A stretch of DNA of 64,000 nucleotides from Synechococcus sp. CS-1328. GTDB lineage: Bacteria > Cyanobacteriota > Cyanobacteriia > PCC-6307 > Cyanobiaceae. Under the pieces are notes generated by a model. That model searched no databases. It was given only the letters and a program-made list of their open reading frames with translations, and was not told where the DNA came from. The translations under genes and the position numbers were made by a program. Numbering within the stretch: the stretch's first letter is position 1; every line of letters begins with the position of its first letter. Below, piece after piece: positions 20,701-28,591 of this stretch. The stretch covers positions 62,001 through 126,000 of the forward strand of contig NZ_JAHLYT010000045.1 of the NCBI RefSeq assembly GCF_025128095.1, in the 5' to 3' direction.

Positions 20701-21822
20701 TCAGGACGACCGTTTCGAGGTTGAAGTCAAGCAGCGTCCCAGGGCGCGCCAAGGTCTGGTCATGACCCAGGAGCTGCTGCGCAGCATGGCTTCGATCTGC
20801 TGGCCCAAATCCATGATCTTGGCCTGCAGCATCTCGCTTTCGTTGGCCCAGTGCCGCTGCCGCTCTGCCCAATGTCGTTGCTTGTCTGCCCAATCCCGCT
20901 CACGGGCAGCCCATTGATCCTCACGCTGGGCAAGTTGCTGGCGGCTCACCTCGCAAAGGCGATAGAGCAGCTCAGCCTCTTGGAGTGCCCAGTGACATTG
21001 GCTGGCCTGAAAGGCGGAATCGCTCTGAATGTGGGGAGCTGCCAGCTGTCCGACCGCCAGAATGTCGTGCTGATCGGGAGTGTTCCCTCGGGTACTTTTC
21101 TCGTCGTGGATGGCGGTGACATCACTGGCGTAGTAAGGCGTCTTGTTGAGCTGATGCCAGAGATCCAGGCAGAGGGCGATGTCTTCGCCGCAGACTCTGA
21201 ACGTCTCACGCAGCCCGCCCACGGCTAAGAAATCGGAGCGTCGGAGCAGCATCAAGGCTCCCGTCACGGCTGGAATTGGCCCCGATTCGAGCGCCTCTGG
21301 ACTGTTGGGGTCGATCAAGGACCCCAACTGCGGGCGGAGACGGTTGTAAGGAAGCCCTTGGTTGGAGAACAGCAGCCCGGCATGGCCGAGTCGACCGTCG
21401 GAGCAGCGCAGCTGGCCCCCCAGTACCCCCACCTCCGGATGTTGGTCCAGTTGATGCAGAGCCCGATCGATGCTGCCAGGATCGAGGATCAGATCATCGT
21501 TCAGCAGGAGCAGCCAGCGGCCCTGCGCCTGGTGGGCCAGGGCGTTCATGTTGCTGGCGAAGTGATAAGGCTCCCGCTGGGCGATGCGAAAACCGGGTGA
21601 GGCCGCAGAGGCGGGCGCCAGATCCGCCTCCGCTTCGGCGCTGCCGTTCCAGGAGCAGAGCACCTCATCGCCGGGGTGCCAGAAAGCGCGCGCCTGCTGG
21701 AGGCTGGCGAGCATGCGGTTGAGCAGTGCCGGTGTGCGGGAGATCACCAGGCAGGAGAGGCCGGTGGATCCGGCATCGCCGGAGCTGGATGGACGCGAGC
21801 TCGTGGGGTCGGGCGGCAGCAT
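20701..21822 (-). CDS. GT2-family glycosyltransferase with C-terminal Trp-heptad coiled coil
   Basis: A 373-aa protein. The GT2 domain has SCLVISRTPALLNRMLASL at the start, WLLLLNDDLILDPGSI with the NDD metal site (about residues 136-138), and ALMLLRRSDFLAVGGLRE..CGEDIALCLDL, which holds the ED catalytic pair. After residue 285 the sequence changes to a charged helix in which Trp recurs every seven residues (about 304, 311, 318, 325: QWAARERDW, DWADKQRHW), a likely coiled coil, then SSSWVMTRPWRALGR, a motif commonly found at the end of such GT tails. The ATG at 21822 lies five bases past the stop of the upstream fusion gene, so they are in one operon. Confidence 0.86.
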   Translation of the reverse strand: MLPPDPTSSRPSSSGDAGSTGLSCLVISRTPALLNRMLASLQQARAFWHPGDEVLCSWNGSAEAEADLAPASAASPGFRIAQREPYHFASNMNALAHQAQGRWLLLLNDDLILDPGSIDRALHQLDQHPEVGVLGGQLRCSDGRLGHAGLLFSNQGLPYNRLRPQLGSLIDPNSPEALESGPIPAVTGALMLLRRSDFLAVGGLRETFRVCGEDIALCLDLWHQLNKTPYYASDVTAIHDEKSTRGNTPDQHDILAVGQLAAPHIQSDSAFQASQCHWALQEAELLYRLCEVSRQQLAQREDQWAARERDWADKQRHWAERQRHWANESEMLQAKIMDLGQQIEAMLRSSSWVMTRPWRALGRCLTSTSKRSS

Positions 21823-21827
21823 CGGAG

Positions 21828-24815
21828 TCAGGTCCAACCCTCCTGAAGGCCGGCGGCCAGGGGCAGCTCCAACCAGGGGTGGCGCTGCTGCAGCTGCCGA
21901 CTCACGGCCCGCAGGTGACGGTGGGTGGAGGTGGCCAGCATGGAGGCGCCGTGGCGGTGGTAAGTGGCCAGCACCTGGGGGGCCAGCACACCCTGGTGCC
22001 CGGCTTCCATCAGCTTGCACCAGAAGTCGTAATCCTCCCATCCACCGGGGATGTGCTCATAGCCGCCCACGGCTTCCCAGCTGCTGCGCCGCACCAGGGC
22101 CATGGCATCGACCACGTTGCGCTGACGGAAGTGGGTCCGCTGCCAGCTGAGGCCGCTGATCAGGGTGGAGGGAGAGGCTGCGGCGCCGGTTTCGTCGACC
22201 ACCTCCACCAAGGGATGCACCACCGCCACCGCACTTGGGCTGGCGTTGCCCACGGCCAGGCAGGTGGCTACGGCTTCAGGTTGGAGAAGGTTGTCGGCGT
22301 CGAGCACGAAGCACCAGGGGGAGCGGGCCCAGCGGAAGGCTGTGTTGCGGGCTGCGGCCAGGCCGCCGTTCTGGTCATGCCGCAACAGCAGGGTCCGCGC
22401 GAATCGGTGTCCGTGCTGGTCAAGCCAGACGCGGACGCGTTCCTCGCCGCCGTCTGCGGAGGCGTCGTCCACCACGATCAGCTCCAGGTGACCGTGGCTC
22501 TGGGCCCGCACGCTCTCCAGCGCCGTCACGATCCGCTCGGCGTAGTTGTGCAGGCTGATGCAAACTGCCGCGGTGGGTTCCGCCATTTGCTGCTCCCACA
22601 GGGAGCGGGCTCTGGGTTCGGGGGTGATCACCGGGGGGGGAGGCAGCGCGCCCTGGGCTCGCCAGACCAGCTCTTTCACCAGTTCTGCCGCGCTGAGAGG
22701 AGCTGTGAAGGCCTGGGGTGGCAGCCATCCAGTGCGGGGATCTGCCGGGGGGCTGAGGGCCTGCCAACCCCTCAGCCGCCGTTCGGCCTCTGGCGGAGTG
22801 AGCCGCACCAGCTGGAGGCCGGCCCGGTTGCAGCCCTGCAGCCAGCTGGCCAGCAGGCGAGCCTGCTGCACCCCGGCGATCGCCACCGCCTCGAACTCAG
22901 GCCAGCCCCACAGGGGCGGCTGCAACTCTCGCTCCCAGCTCGCGCCCGCGCTGCCCAGGGTCAGGATGGGCGCCTCTGCGGCCAGAGGTTCTGCGGCCAG
23001 AGCCTCTGCGGGCGGCAGGCCGAGCTGGAGGCAGGCCTCGGCTGCCATACCGTCCTGGCTGAGCCAGCCGTTGGCGTTGCCCTGGGGCTCGATGGGTCGG
23101 GCATTCACCCCAAGGCGGCGCAGCAGCGGCACCAGGTCGGACCGGGCGAACACCCAGGGCAGCAGGGCCAGCCCGAGCAGCTGCAGGCTGGCGGCGCCTG
23201 GCGGCAGCGGCTCCAGCAGCAGGGCCAGCGCGCCATCGTCATCACCGGCGGTGGTGGCGGCGGTCTCCCCGTCGAGACAGTCGAAGCCGGGGGGCAGCGG
23301 CAGGTGCTGCAGCCAGGCATGCACCTGCCAGTCGAGCAGGTCGCCGTCGGGCACCAGCACGCGGCAGCGCCGGGGGATCGGTGGTGGATCGTTCAGCAGC
23401 GCCTCCGGCAGGAGGAAGCTCTCCGGCGCCGCCGCTGCAATGGCCTCCAGCTCCTCGGCGCTGAAGCCCTGCCGCTGCCATTGCAGGATCCGGGCCACGG
23501 CTTGTTCGGGGTCTTGGTCGCTCAGGGCCAGGGCGGCGGCACCCCAGGGATGCAGGCCCTCGAGCCGGGCCGTGCGCCAGAGGGCCTGCCGCTGCGGGGT
23601 CCCCGCCAGCCAACGGGGTTCGGCCACTGGGCAGGGCGGCAGCTCCGCCGCCAGACCGACCTGCAGGAAATGGAAGAGCGGCGCTCCCGCCACCGTCAGC
23701 CCCCGCTCGCGGCACGCCTGCAGGTAGAAGGCCGTGTCGAAGAGGGGATGGACGGAGCGCCCCTCCCGCCAGCCCCGCCAGCTGTAGTGCTCCAGTGGCT
23801 CATGGTCGCTGGAGAGGCCAGGTGAGCGGCGGCGGTAGTGGCCGGGATCGAACCAGGGACCTGGATCCGGGCAGGGCACCAGCGCAGCCCGGCGGCGCAG
23901 CAGCCGCGCCCGCAGGCCGCTGCGAAACGGAGGGCAGGCAGGTAGAGGCCGTGGACGGGGATCATTCAGCCAAAGCTTCAGTTCGCCCGGCTCGCGGGTC
24001 TTTGCGTCGGATCGGCTTCGATCCAGATGCGCCAGGGTGCGCAGATGCTGGTGCAACCGGCACAGCTCTGGATGGATGGGCAGTGGCAGCTCGGCCGCGG
24101 CGCGGCGGCTGCGGCGATGGGCGGGGCGGATACGGGCGGCGGCCGCATCGAGAGTCTCCTGCGAGGGCTCGCTGCACCGGCAGAAGCGCGCCAGGGCCTC
24201 CAGCTGGCGGCGGCAGGCGGTGGGCTCGAACCAGGCGGCGTAGTCCACCACCAGCAGGGGCAGGTTGTCGCCACCGTTCAGCAGTGCCTGGTGGTGGCGC
24301 CACCAGAGCCGTTGGGCTCGCCAGGCGGTCATGCCGGCGGCCAGCCGGTCGCGCTGCAGGAGCGACACCATCACCTCGGCCGGATCCCGCACGCTGAGCA
24401 CCAGCTTCAGGGGCTGGTCCAGCTCGGCTGCCACCTGGCGCCAGAGGGGCAGCAGCAGGGAGGTGCGGGGATCTTTCAGGGCCCAGGGGCCCGGCTGGCA
24501 CCGCTGTTCCTCGGCCAGCAGCCGGGTCAGGCTGGCGGCGCACCGCCGCACCGCCGGAAAGCCGAGCCAGCCCTCGGTGAGCTCCATCACTCCCGCCTCG
24601 GCGGGCCACCACTGGCCGAGGCTGATCAGCAGCTGCTCCTGCAGGGCTGTCAAGTCGGCACGTTCGTAGTAGCCCTCAGGGTTGTGGGGATCAGCAGCGA
24701 TCAGATCCCCCGGCAGTGGCACCCCCAGGGCCGGCAGCAGCGAACCCAGCAGTGAGGTGCCGCTGCGGTGCATGCCCACCAACAGGATCAGGGGAGGGTG
24801 CGCCGAGCTGCTCAA
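21828..24815 (-). CDS. sulfotransferase - GT2 glycosyltransferase fusion protein
   Basis: A 995-aa multidomain protein. Residues 10-260 form a sulfotransferase domain: 5'-phosphosulfate loop GMHRSGTSLLGSLL (14-27) and 3'-phosphate motif LSVRDPAEVMVSLLQRDRL (140-158). Residues 320-390 hold the PWFDPGHYRRR..PLEHYSWRGWREGRSVHPLFDTAFYL module often found between domains of multidomain glycosyltransferases. Residues 400-745 are not recognised. Residues 750-995 are a complete GT2 domain (AVCISLHNYAERIVTALES, VVDDASADGG, VLDADNLL at about 838-844, GGWEDYDFWCKL). One chain could thus both sulfate and extend a glycan. Start TTG at 24815 overlaps the upstream stop (TTGA), giving tight coupling to the small sulfotransferase gene. 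Confidence 0.87.
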   Translation of the reverse strand: MSSSAHPPLILLVGMHRSGTSLLGSLLPALGVPLPGDLIAADPHNPEGYYERADLTALQEQLLISLGQWWPAEAGVMELTEGWLGFPAVRRCAASLTRLLAEEQRCQPGPWALKDPRTSLLLPLWRQVAAELDQPLKLVLSVRDPAEVMVSLLQRDRLAAGMTAWRAQRLWWRHHQALLNGGDNLPLLVVDYAAWFEPTACRRQLEALARFCRCSEPSQETLDAAAARIRPAHRRSRRAAAELPLPIHPELCRLHQHLRTLAHLDRSRSDAKTREPGELKLWLNDPRPRPLPACPPFRSGLRARLLRRRAALVPCPDPGPWFDPGHYRRRSPGLSSDHEPLEHYSWRGWREGRSVHPLFDTAFYLQACRERGLTVAGAPLFHFLQVGLAAELPPCPVAEPRWLAGTPQRQALWRTARLEGLHPWGAAALALSDQDPEQAVARILQWQRQGFSAEELEAIAAAAPESFLLPEALLNDPPPIPRRCRVLVPDGDLLDWQVHAWLQHLPLPPGFDCLDGETAATTAGDDDGALALLLEPLPPGAASLQLLGLALLPWVFARSDLVPLLRRLGVNARPIEPQGNANGWLSQDGMAAEACLQLGLPPAEALAAEPLAAEAPILTLGSAGASWERELQPPLWGWPEFEAVAIAGVQQARLLASWLQGCNRAGLQLVRLTPPEAERRLRGWQALSPPADPRTGWLPPQAFTAPLSAAELVKELVWRAQGALPPPPVITPEPRARSLWEQQMAEPTAAVCISLHNYAERIVTALESVRAQSHGHLELIVVDDASADGGEERVRVWLDQHGHRFARTLLLRHDQNGGLAAARNTAFRWARSPWCFVLDADNLLQPEAVATCLAVGNASPSAVAVVHPLVEVVDETGAAASPSTLISGLSWQRTHFRQRNVVDAMALVRRSSWEAVGGYEHIPGGWEDYDFWCKLMEAGHQGVLAPQVLATYHRHGASMLATSTHRHLRAVSRQLQQRHPWLELPLAAGLQEGWT

Positions 24816-25426
24816 TCCGGGGCTGGGGCGGCGGACGACTCAGGGTAAAGGGAGCGCTCCCAGTCGCTCCAGCGGGGATTCACAGCCCGCAGGCGCTGCC
24901 GGTCGCTGGAGCTGAAGCCGGGTTCGTCTTCGACGACTTCGGTGGGTTTGGCGTTCTCCCGTGGTGGCGTTTCCAGGGGCAGGGTGCCGGCGGGCAGCAG
25001 GGGGAGGAGCAGGCGGTTGAAGTCTGAGGCGAGATGCTCGAGCCGCAGGGCCTCCGTGCCCTGATCCACCGCGAAATACTGCAGCCACCAGTCGGCCGCC
25101 ACCCACGTGCCACCCAGGCGGAGGGAATAGAAGAGGCCGCTGCGCACCGGCTCAAAGGGCAGGTCCGCCAGGTCCATGTGTCGCCGTTTGTGCTGCCAGT
25201 CGCTCACCAGCCACTGCTCCAGCCGCCGGGCGGTGATGAAGCGGCGCCGCGGCCCGGCCTGCCAGGAGCCACGGCCCTCGCGCAGTGCGATCGAATCGTG
25301 CTTGGCGGAGGTGTCGTCGGCGTCGACCGCAATGCCCGGCAGGGCCAGCTCACGGAAGAGCCTGGTCATGCTGGTGCCGCCGGTCTTGGGCAGATGCAGC
25401 CACAGAAAGGAGTCGGCAATGATCAT
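24812..25426 (-). CDS. sulfotransferase-like protein
   Basis: A 204-aa protein beginning MIIADSFLWLHLPKTGGTSMTRLF. HLPKTGGTS is the PAPS 5'-phosphosulfate loop of membrane-type carbohydrate sulfotransferases (sulfotransferase family 2 like). A clear RDP-type 3'-phosphate motif is not seen; the closest segment is ARRLEQWLVSDWQHKRRHMDL. The protein is shorter than most members, so activity is uncertain. I chose the ATG at 25426 because the upstream 50 codons overlap the divergent sulfotransferase gene in antisense and are low-complexity. The stop overlaps the start of the fusion gene by three bases; both are probably one operon with the GT2 gene. Confidence 0.75.
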   Translation of the reverse strand: MIIADSFLWLHLPKTGGTSMTRLFRELALPGIAVDADDTSAKHDSIALREGRGSWQAGPRRRFITARRLEQWLVSDWQHKRRHMDLADLPFEPVRSGLFYSLRLGGTWVAADWWLQYFAVDQGTEALRLEHLASDFNRLLLPLLPAGTLPLETPPRENAKPTEVVEDEPGFSSSDRQRLRAVNPRWSDWERSLYPESSAAPAPD

Positions 25427-25490
25427 TCCGTGCTCCGCTGCCGACGTGCGACTGACCTGAGCGAGAGTATCTGGGGCAACTGGCGGAGAG

Positions 25491-26288
25491 ATGGCTGGGG
25501 CGAGAGAGATCGATCCAACAGCGGCGCCCCTGCCCGATTTCCTCGGCCTCGGCGTGCAGAAAGGGGGCACCACCACCCTGCAGCGGCTGCTGGAACGGCA
25601 TCCGCAGGTGTTTCTGCCGGCGGGAAAGGAGGTGCACTTCTTCAGCCTGCACTACGGCGAAGGGGAGGCCTGGTACCGGCATCACTACGCCGCTGCGGCC
25701 CCCCACCAGCGCTGCGGCGACATCACGCCGTATTACCTGTTCCACCCCGCCGCGCCCGGGCGGATCCAGGCGCTGCTGCCGCAGGCGCGGCTGATCGTGC
25801 TGCTGCGGGATCCGGTGGAGCGCGCCCTCTCCCAGTATTTCCACTCGCGCCGCCTGGGGCTGGAACCCCTCGATCTCGACGCCGCCCTCGCCGCCGAGCC
25901 CCAGCGCCTGGCCGGTGCAGAGGCGCTGCTGGCGGCGGGGGATGGAGTGGTGGTGGGGCGGCACCGCAGCCACCAGGAGCACAGCTACCTCAGCCGCAGC
26001 CGCTACGAGCAGCAGCTGGACCGCTACGAGGCCCTGTTTCCGCCCGGCCAGCTGCTGCTGCTGCGCAGTGAGGACCTGTTCGCGGCGCCGGAGCGGATCT
26101 GGCCGCTGCTGCTGGAGTTCCTTGCCCTGGATCCCTGCCCGCTGCCGGCGGAGGCCGCCTCCCTGCGGGCCAATGCCGGCCGCGGCGAAGCCGGCCACGT
26201 GCCGGAGGCGCTGCGGCGGCGGCTGCGCCAGGAGCTGGAGCCCACTTACCGGGCGATGGCCGCTCGCTACGGGATCAGCTGGCCCTGA
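25491..26288 (+). CDS. PAPS-dependent sulfotransferase
   Basis: A 265-aa sulfotransferase (PF00685 type) that would move sulfate from PAPS to a hydroxyl of a sugar or other acceptor in the cytoplasm. The 5'-phosphosulfate loop is GVQKGGTTTLQRLL (21-34); the 3'-phosphate site is VLLRDPVERALSQYFHSR (about 103-120), as in heparan N-/O-sulfotransferase-like bacterial proteins. KEVHFFSLHY (about 46-55) matches the substrate/PAPS-binding KE..FF region. The full domain is present. It is divergent from the small sulfotransferase gene over 64 bases and is followed by an unrecognised gene 11 bases downstream on the same strand. Confidence 0.92.
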   Translation: MAGAREIDPTAAPLPDFLGLGVQKGGTTTLQRLLERHPQVFLPAGKEVHFFSLHYGEGEAWYRHHYAAAAPHQRCGDITPYYLFHPAAPGRIQALLPQARLIVLLRDPVERALSQYFHSRRLGLEPLDLDAALAAEPQRLAGAEALLAAGDGVVVGRHRSHQEHSYLSRSRYEQQLDRYEALFPPGQLLLLRSEDLFAAPERIWPLLLEFLALDPCPLPAEAASLRANAGRGEAGHVPEALRRRLRQELEPTYRAMAARYGISWP

Positions 26289-26299
26289 GCCGGGCCACA

Positions 26300-27253
26300 A
26301 TGCGCCGATCAGCGGGCGGGCGCGGGATGACGGCGGACGTGACGGCGGACGAGCAGGGGCTGCGGCCCTGCCGGGTGCGGGTGGTGGTGCCGCACTACTA
26401 CCACCAGGGTCCTGGCCACATCGGCTACGGCTCCACCCGCGCCGATTCGCTGCTGGAGCGCCAGATTGCCCTGTCTCGCTGCCTGGGGGGCCTGCTGGCC
26501 CTGAACCGGGCCGAGCGCGATGAATTGCTGCTGATCGACCTCCGCGCCATCGGCCTCACGCCGGGCAGCACCTACCCGGAGCGGCGGCTCAGCGGCGTGC
26601 AGGTGGAGCTGCATGTGTTCGTGACGGGCGACCGCTGCCTGGCGCCGGTGCTGAAGCACTACGGCCGCCGGATCCAGGTGCACCAGGTGGAGCTTGAGGA
26701 TCCCCGGCGCTTGCCCCACGAGGCGCGCCGCTTCCTGCTGGATTCCGAGCCCGATGCCGATCTGTATCTCTACCTCGAAGACGATCTGGTGGTGGCGGAT
26801 CGCCTCTTTGTTGACAAGTTGCTCTGGTTCCTGGAGCGCACCGGCCACCAGCTGGCCCTGATGCCTCACCGCTACGAACTCACCGGCGATCCGCGGATGC
26901 CGCGCCTGTTTGTGGATGGCCCGATTGCACTGGAGACACTGCAGCGCCTGGGCCGAGCGCCCCAGGAGGGTGTGGCCCAGGGGCGCTTCTGGGATGGGCA
27001 GGAGGTGGTGTTCGATCTGGCCAGCAATCCTCATGCCGGATGCTTTGCGGTGAGCGGGCCCCAGAGGCAGCTGCTGCGCGAGCAAGGCGTTCCAGACGAC
27101 GGTTTTGTGGGGCCGCTGGAAACCGTGGCTACTTACACGGTGCTGCGGCACTTTCCGGTGGTGAAGCCCGCCTGGGCCTGCCGCGATTTCCTGCTGATCG
27201 AGCACGGCCACCCCTCGTTCCTGATTCACCGGCCGGTGCTGCCGCGGGTCTGA
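26300..27253 (+). CDS. unrecognised protein with an EDD motif, possible glycosyltransferase
   Basis: A 317-aa protein I cannot assign to a family. The middle contains a run of beta strands (VRVVVPHYYHQGP at about 27-39, VELHVFVTGDRC) and LYLYLEDDLVVADRLF (about 155-170); an acidic EDD after a hydrophobic strand is what GT-A glycosyltransferases use to bind metal and nucleotide sugar. No signal peptide or membrane helix is visible. ATG at 26300 is used; a second ATG 27 bases downstream is equally possible. Position 11 bases after the sulfotransferase, same strand, suggests a shared operon and a role in decorating the same glycan. Confidence 0.7.
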   Translation: MRRSAGGRGMTADVTADEQGLRPCRVRVVVPHYYHQGPGHIGYGSTRADSLLERQIALSRCLGGLLALNRAERDELLLIDLRAIGLTPGSTYPERRLSGVQVELHVFVTGDRCLAPVLKHYGRRIQVHQVELEDPRRLPHEARRFLLDSEPDADLYLYLEDDLVVADRLFVDKLLWFLERTGHQLALMPHRYELTGDPRMPRLFVDGPIALETLQRLGRAPQEGVAQGRFWDGQEVVFDLASNPHAGCFAVSGPQRQLLREQGVPDDGFVGPLETVATYTVLRHFPVVKPAWACRDFLLIEHGHPSFLIHRPVLPRV

Positions 27254-27286
27254 GGTTCAGCCGGCCAGCGTTGTGCTGACCAGCTT

Positions 27287-28507
27287 TCAGCTGTTCAGCA
27301 GGATCAGATCGGTGCTGGGGTCGATCTGGCCGGCCGCCACGGTCTGGAAGAACAGGTCGCCGCTGTCGTACGCGGCTGTGGTGTTGTTGATCCAGAGGTA
27401 GGTGCCCGTCAGCGACCCGGCCGTTACGGTCACCTCGAAGGTGGCGATGAAGGCGGTGGTGGAGGCTCCGCCGAGGGGATCAAGGGCGGCCTTGAGGGTG
27501 GTGAAGTCGTTGGCACTGGCCACCGTGAGGCTGGTCTTGGTGGTGATCACCCCGCTGGCGAGGCTGCCACCGGCCAGGGTGGTGGCCACGGCGCTGATGT
27601 CGAGTTTGCTCTTGGTCTTCACGAAGGCGCCGGCATCCGCGAAGCGATCAAATCCGGCCACGGTGCCAGTGGTGGTGGCGGCGGAATCGGTGATGGCGGT
27701 GATCTGATAACGGGTGTCCGTCACGCTGCCGCTGTAGGTGTCGGCTCCGCTGCCCCCGATCGTCCGATCGGCGCCGCCGCTGCCGATGATGGTGTCGAGG
27801 CCGGAGCCGCCCAGCAGGGTGTCCGCCTGGGCGGACCCGGTGATCTGGTCGTTGTCGTTGTCGCCACTGAGCACGAAGCCGGTTGTCCCAATGCCGTTCA
27901 CGCCGCCGCTGGCGGTGATGAAGTCGTTGCCCTGGCCGCCGTAGAAGGTCACTGCCGTGAGCAGAGTGGCCGCATCGCTGCTGCCATAGCCACTGAGGCT
28001 GAGCAGATCGTTGCCGGCATTGCCGTTGAAGCGGCTGTTGCTGAAGGCTTTGGAGCCGGAGATGGTGAGGCTGTCGTTGTCCTGGCCGCCGAGGACGGCG
28101 GCATTGTCGGCACTGCCGCTGAACAGAATCGTGTCGCTGCCCTGGTTGCCATTCAGGGTGCTGGAGAGCAGGGAGGTGGGGGAGGTGAAGAAATCGTCGC
28201 CGTCGCCGCCGGAGAGGGTGCTGAAGGAAATGATGCTGTTGATGTTGATGAAATCATTGCCCTTGTTGCCGCTGAACAGGGAACTCTGCACCTCCCCCAG
28301 GGTGTTGATCGTGTCGGCGCCTTCTCCCCCCTGCACGGTGGAGGGGCTGATCAGGCCGTTGCCGATGCGGATCAGGGTAATGAAATCGTTGTTCTTCTGG
28401 CCGCCCGCATAGATCGGCAGGGTTTCATCCACGGCCGCGAGCACATCAAGCTCATCGCTGCCGATGAAGTCCACCTGCGTGGCACCACGGATGGTCGTGA
28501 AGGTCAA
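27287..28507 (-). CDS. calcium-binding beta-roll surface protein (paralog 1)
   Basis: A 406-aa acidic, Gly/Asp/Ser-rich protein with no signal peptide. After a conserved head (MTFTTIRGATQVDFIGSDE) come regular beta-roll turns in a near-exact 20-residue repeat (about 33-220), with GGxGxD and GNxGxD alternating. Next are ordinary RTX nonapeptides (LLGGSGLDTIIGSGGAD) and a C-terminal domain ending TYLWINNTTAAYDSGDLFF, which resembles the so-called bluetail C-terminus of cyanobacterial surface proteins. Cysteine is absent. Probably exported by the type I system encoded upstream on the same strand. The only in-frame start before an upstream stop is TTG at 28507. Head, repeats and tail match the protein at 29911-31176. 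Confidence 0.85.
   Translation of the reverse strand: MTFTTIRGATQVDFIGSDELDVLAAVDETLPIYAGGQKNNDFITLIRIGNGLISPSTVQGGEGADTINTLGEVQSSLFSGNKGNDFININSIISFSTLSGGDGDDFFTSPTSLLSSTLNGNQGSDTILFSGSADNAAVLGGQDNDSLTISGSKAFSNSRFNGNAGNDLLSLSGYGSSDAATLLTAVTFYGGQGNDFITASGGVNGIGTTGFVLSGDNDNDQITGSAQADTLLGGSGLDTIIGSGGADRTIGGSGADTYSGSVTDTRYQITAITDSAATTTGTVAGFDRFADAGAFVKTKSKLDISAVATTLAGGSLASGVITTKTSLTVASANDFTTLKAALDPLGGASTTAFIATFEVTVTAGSLTGTYLWINNTTAAYDSGDLFFQTVAAGQIDPSTDLILLNS
27848..28411 (-). repeat. 20-residue alternating beta-roll repeats, paralog 1
   Basis: Encodes about nine turns. Four consecutive units are exactly 20 residues each, beginning STVQGGEGADTI, SLFSGNKGNDFI, STLSGGDGDDFF and STLNGNQGSDTI; the next are 22, 28 and 26 residues. 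From the second turn onward the turn motif alternates GG, GN, GG, GN, GG, GN, GG, GD. Each unit has one GxGxD turn and not several tandem nonapeptides. Confidence 0.85.
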
Positions 28508-28591
28508 GGTCGGCCAAGAAGCAGTGGATGCAGGTTAGGGGCGATGGCCAAGGCTGCCCCATTGGTGGCCGCCGGTGCAGCACTGAAATCT

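Noticed and set aside
21726-23825. A 699-residue plus-strand open frame opposite the sulfotransferase-GT2 fusion.
   Set aside because: Low-complexity Gln/Gly/Ala product, fully antisense to a gene with clear motifs.
27275-27299. Imperfect hairpin between the EDD gene and the first beta-roll gene.
   Set aside because: Stem is broken by mismatches, overlaps the stop codon and has no T-tract; not enough to call a terminator.
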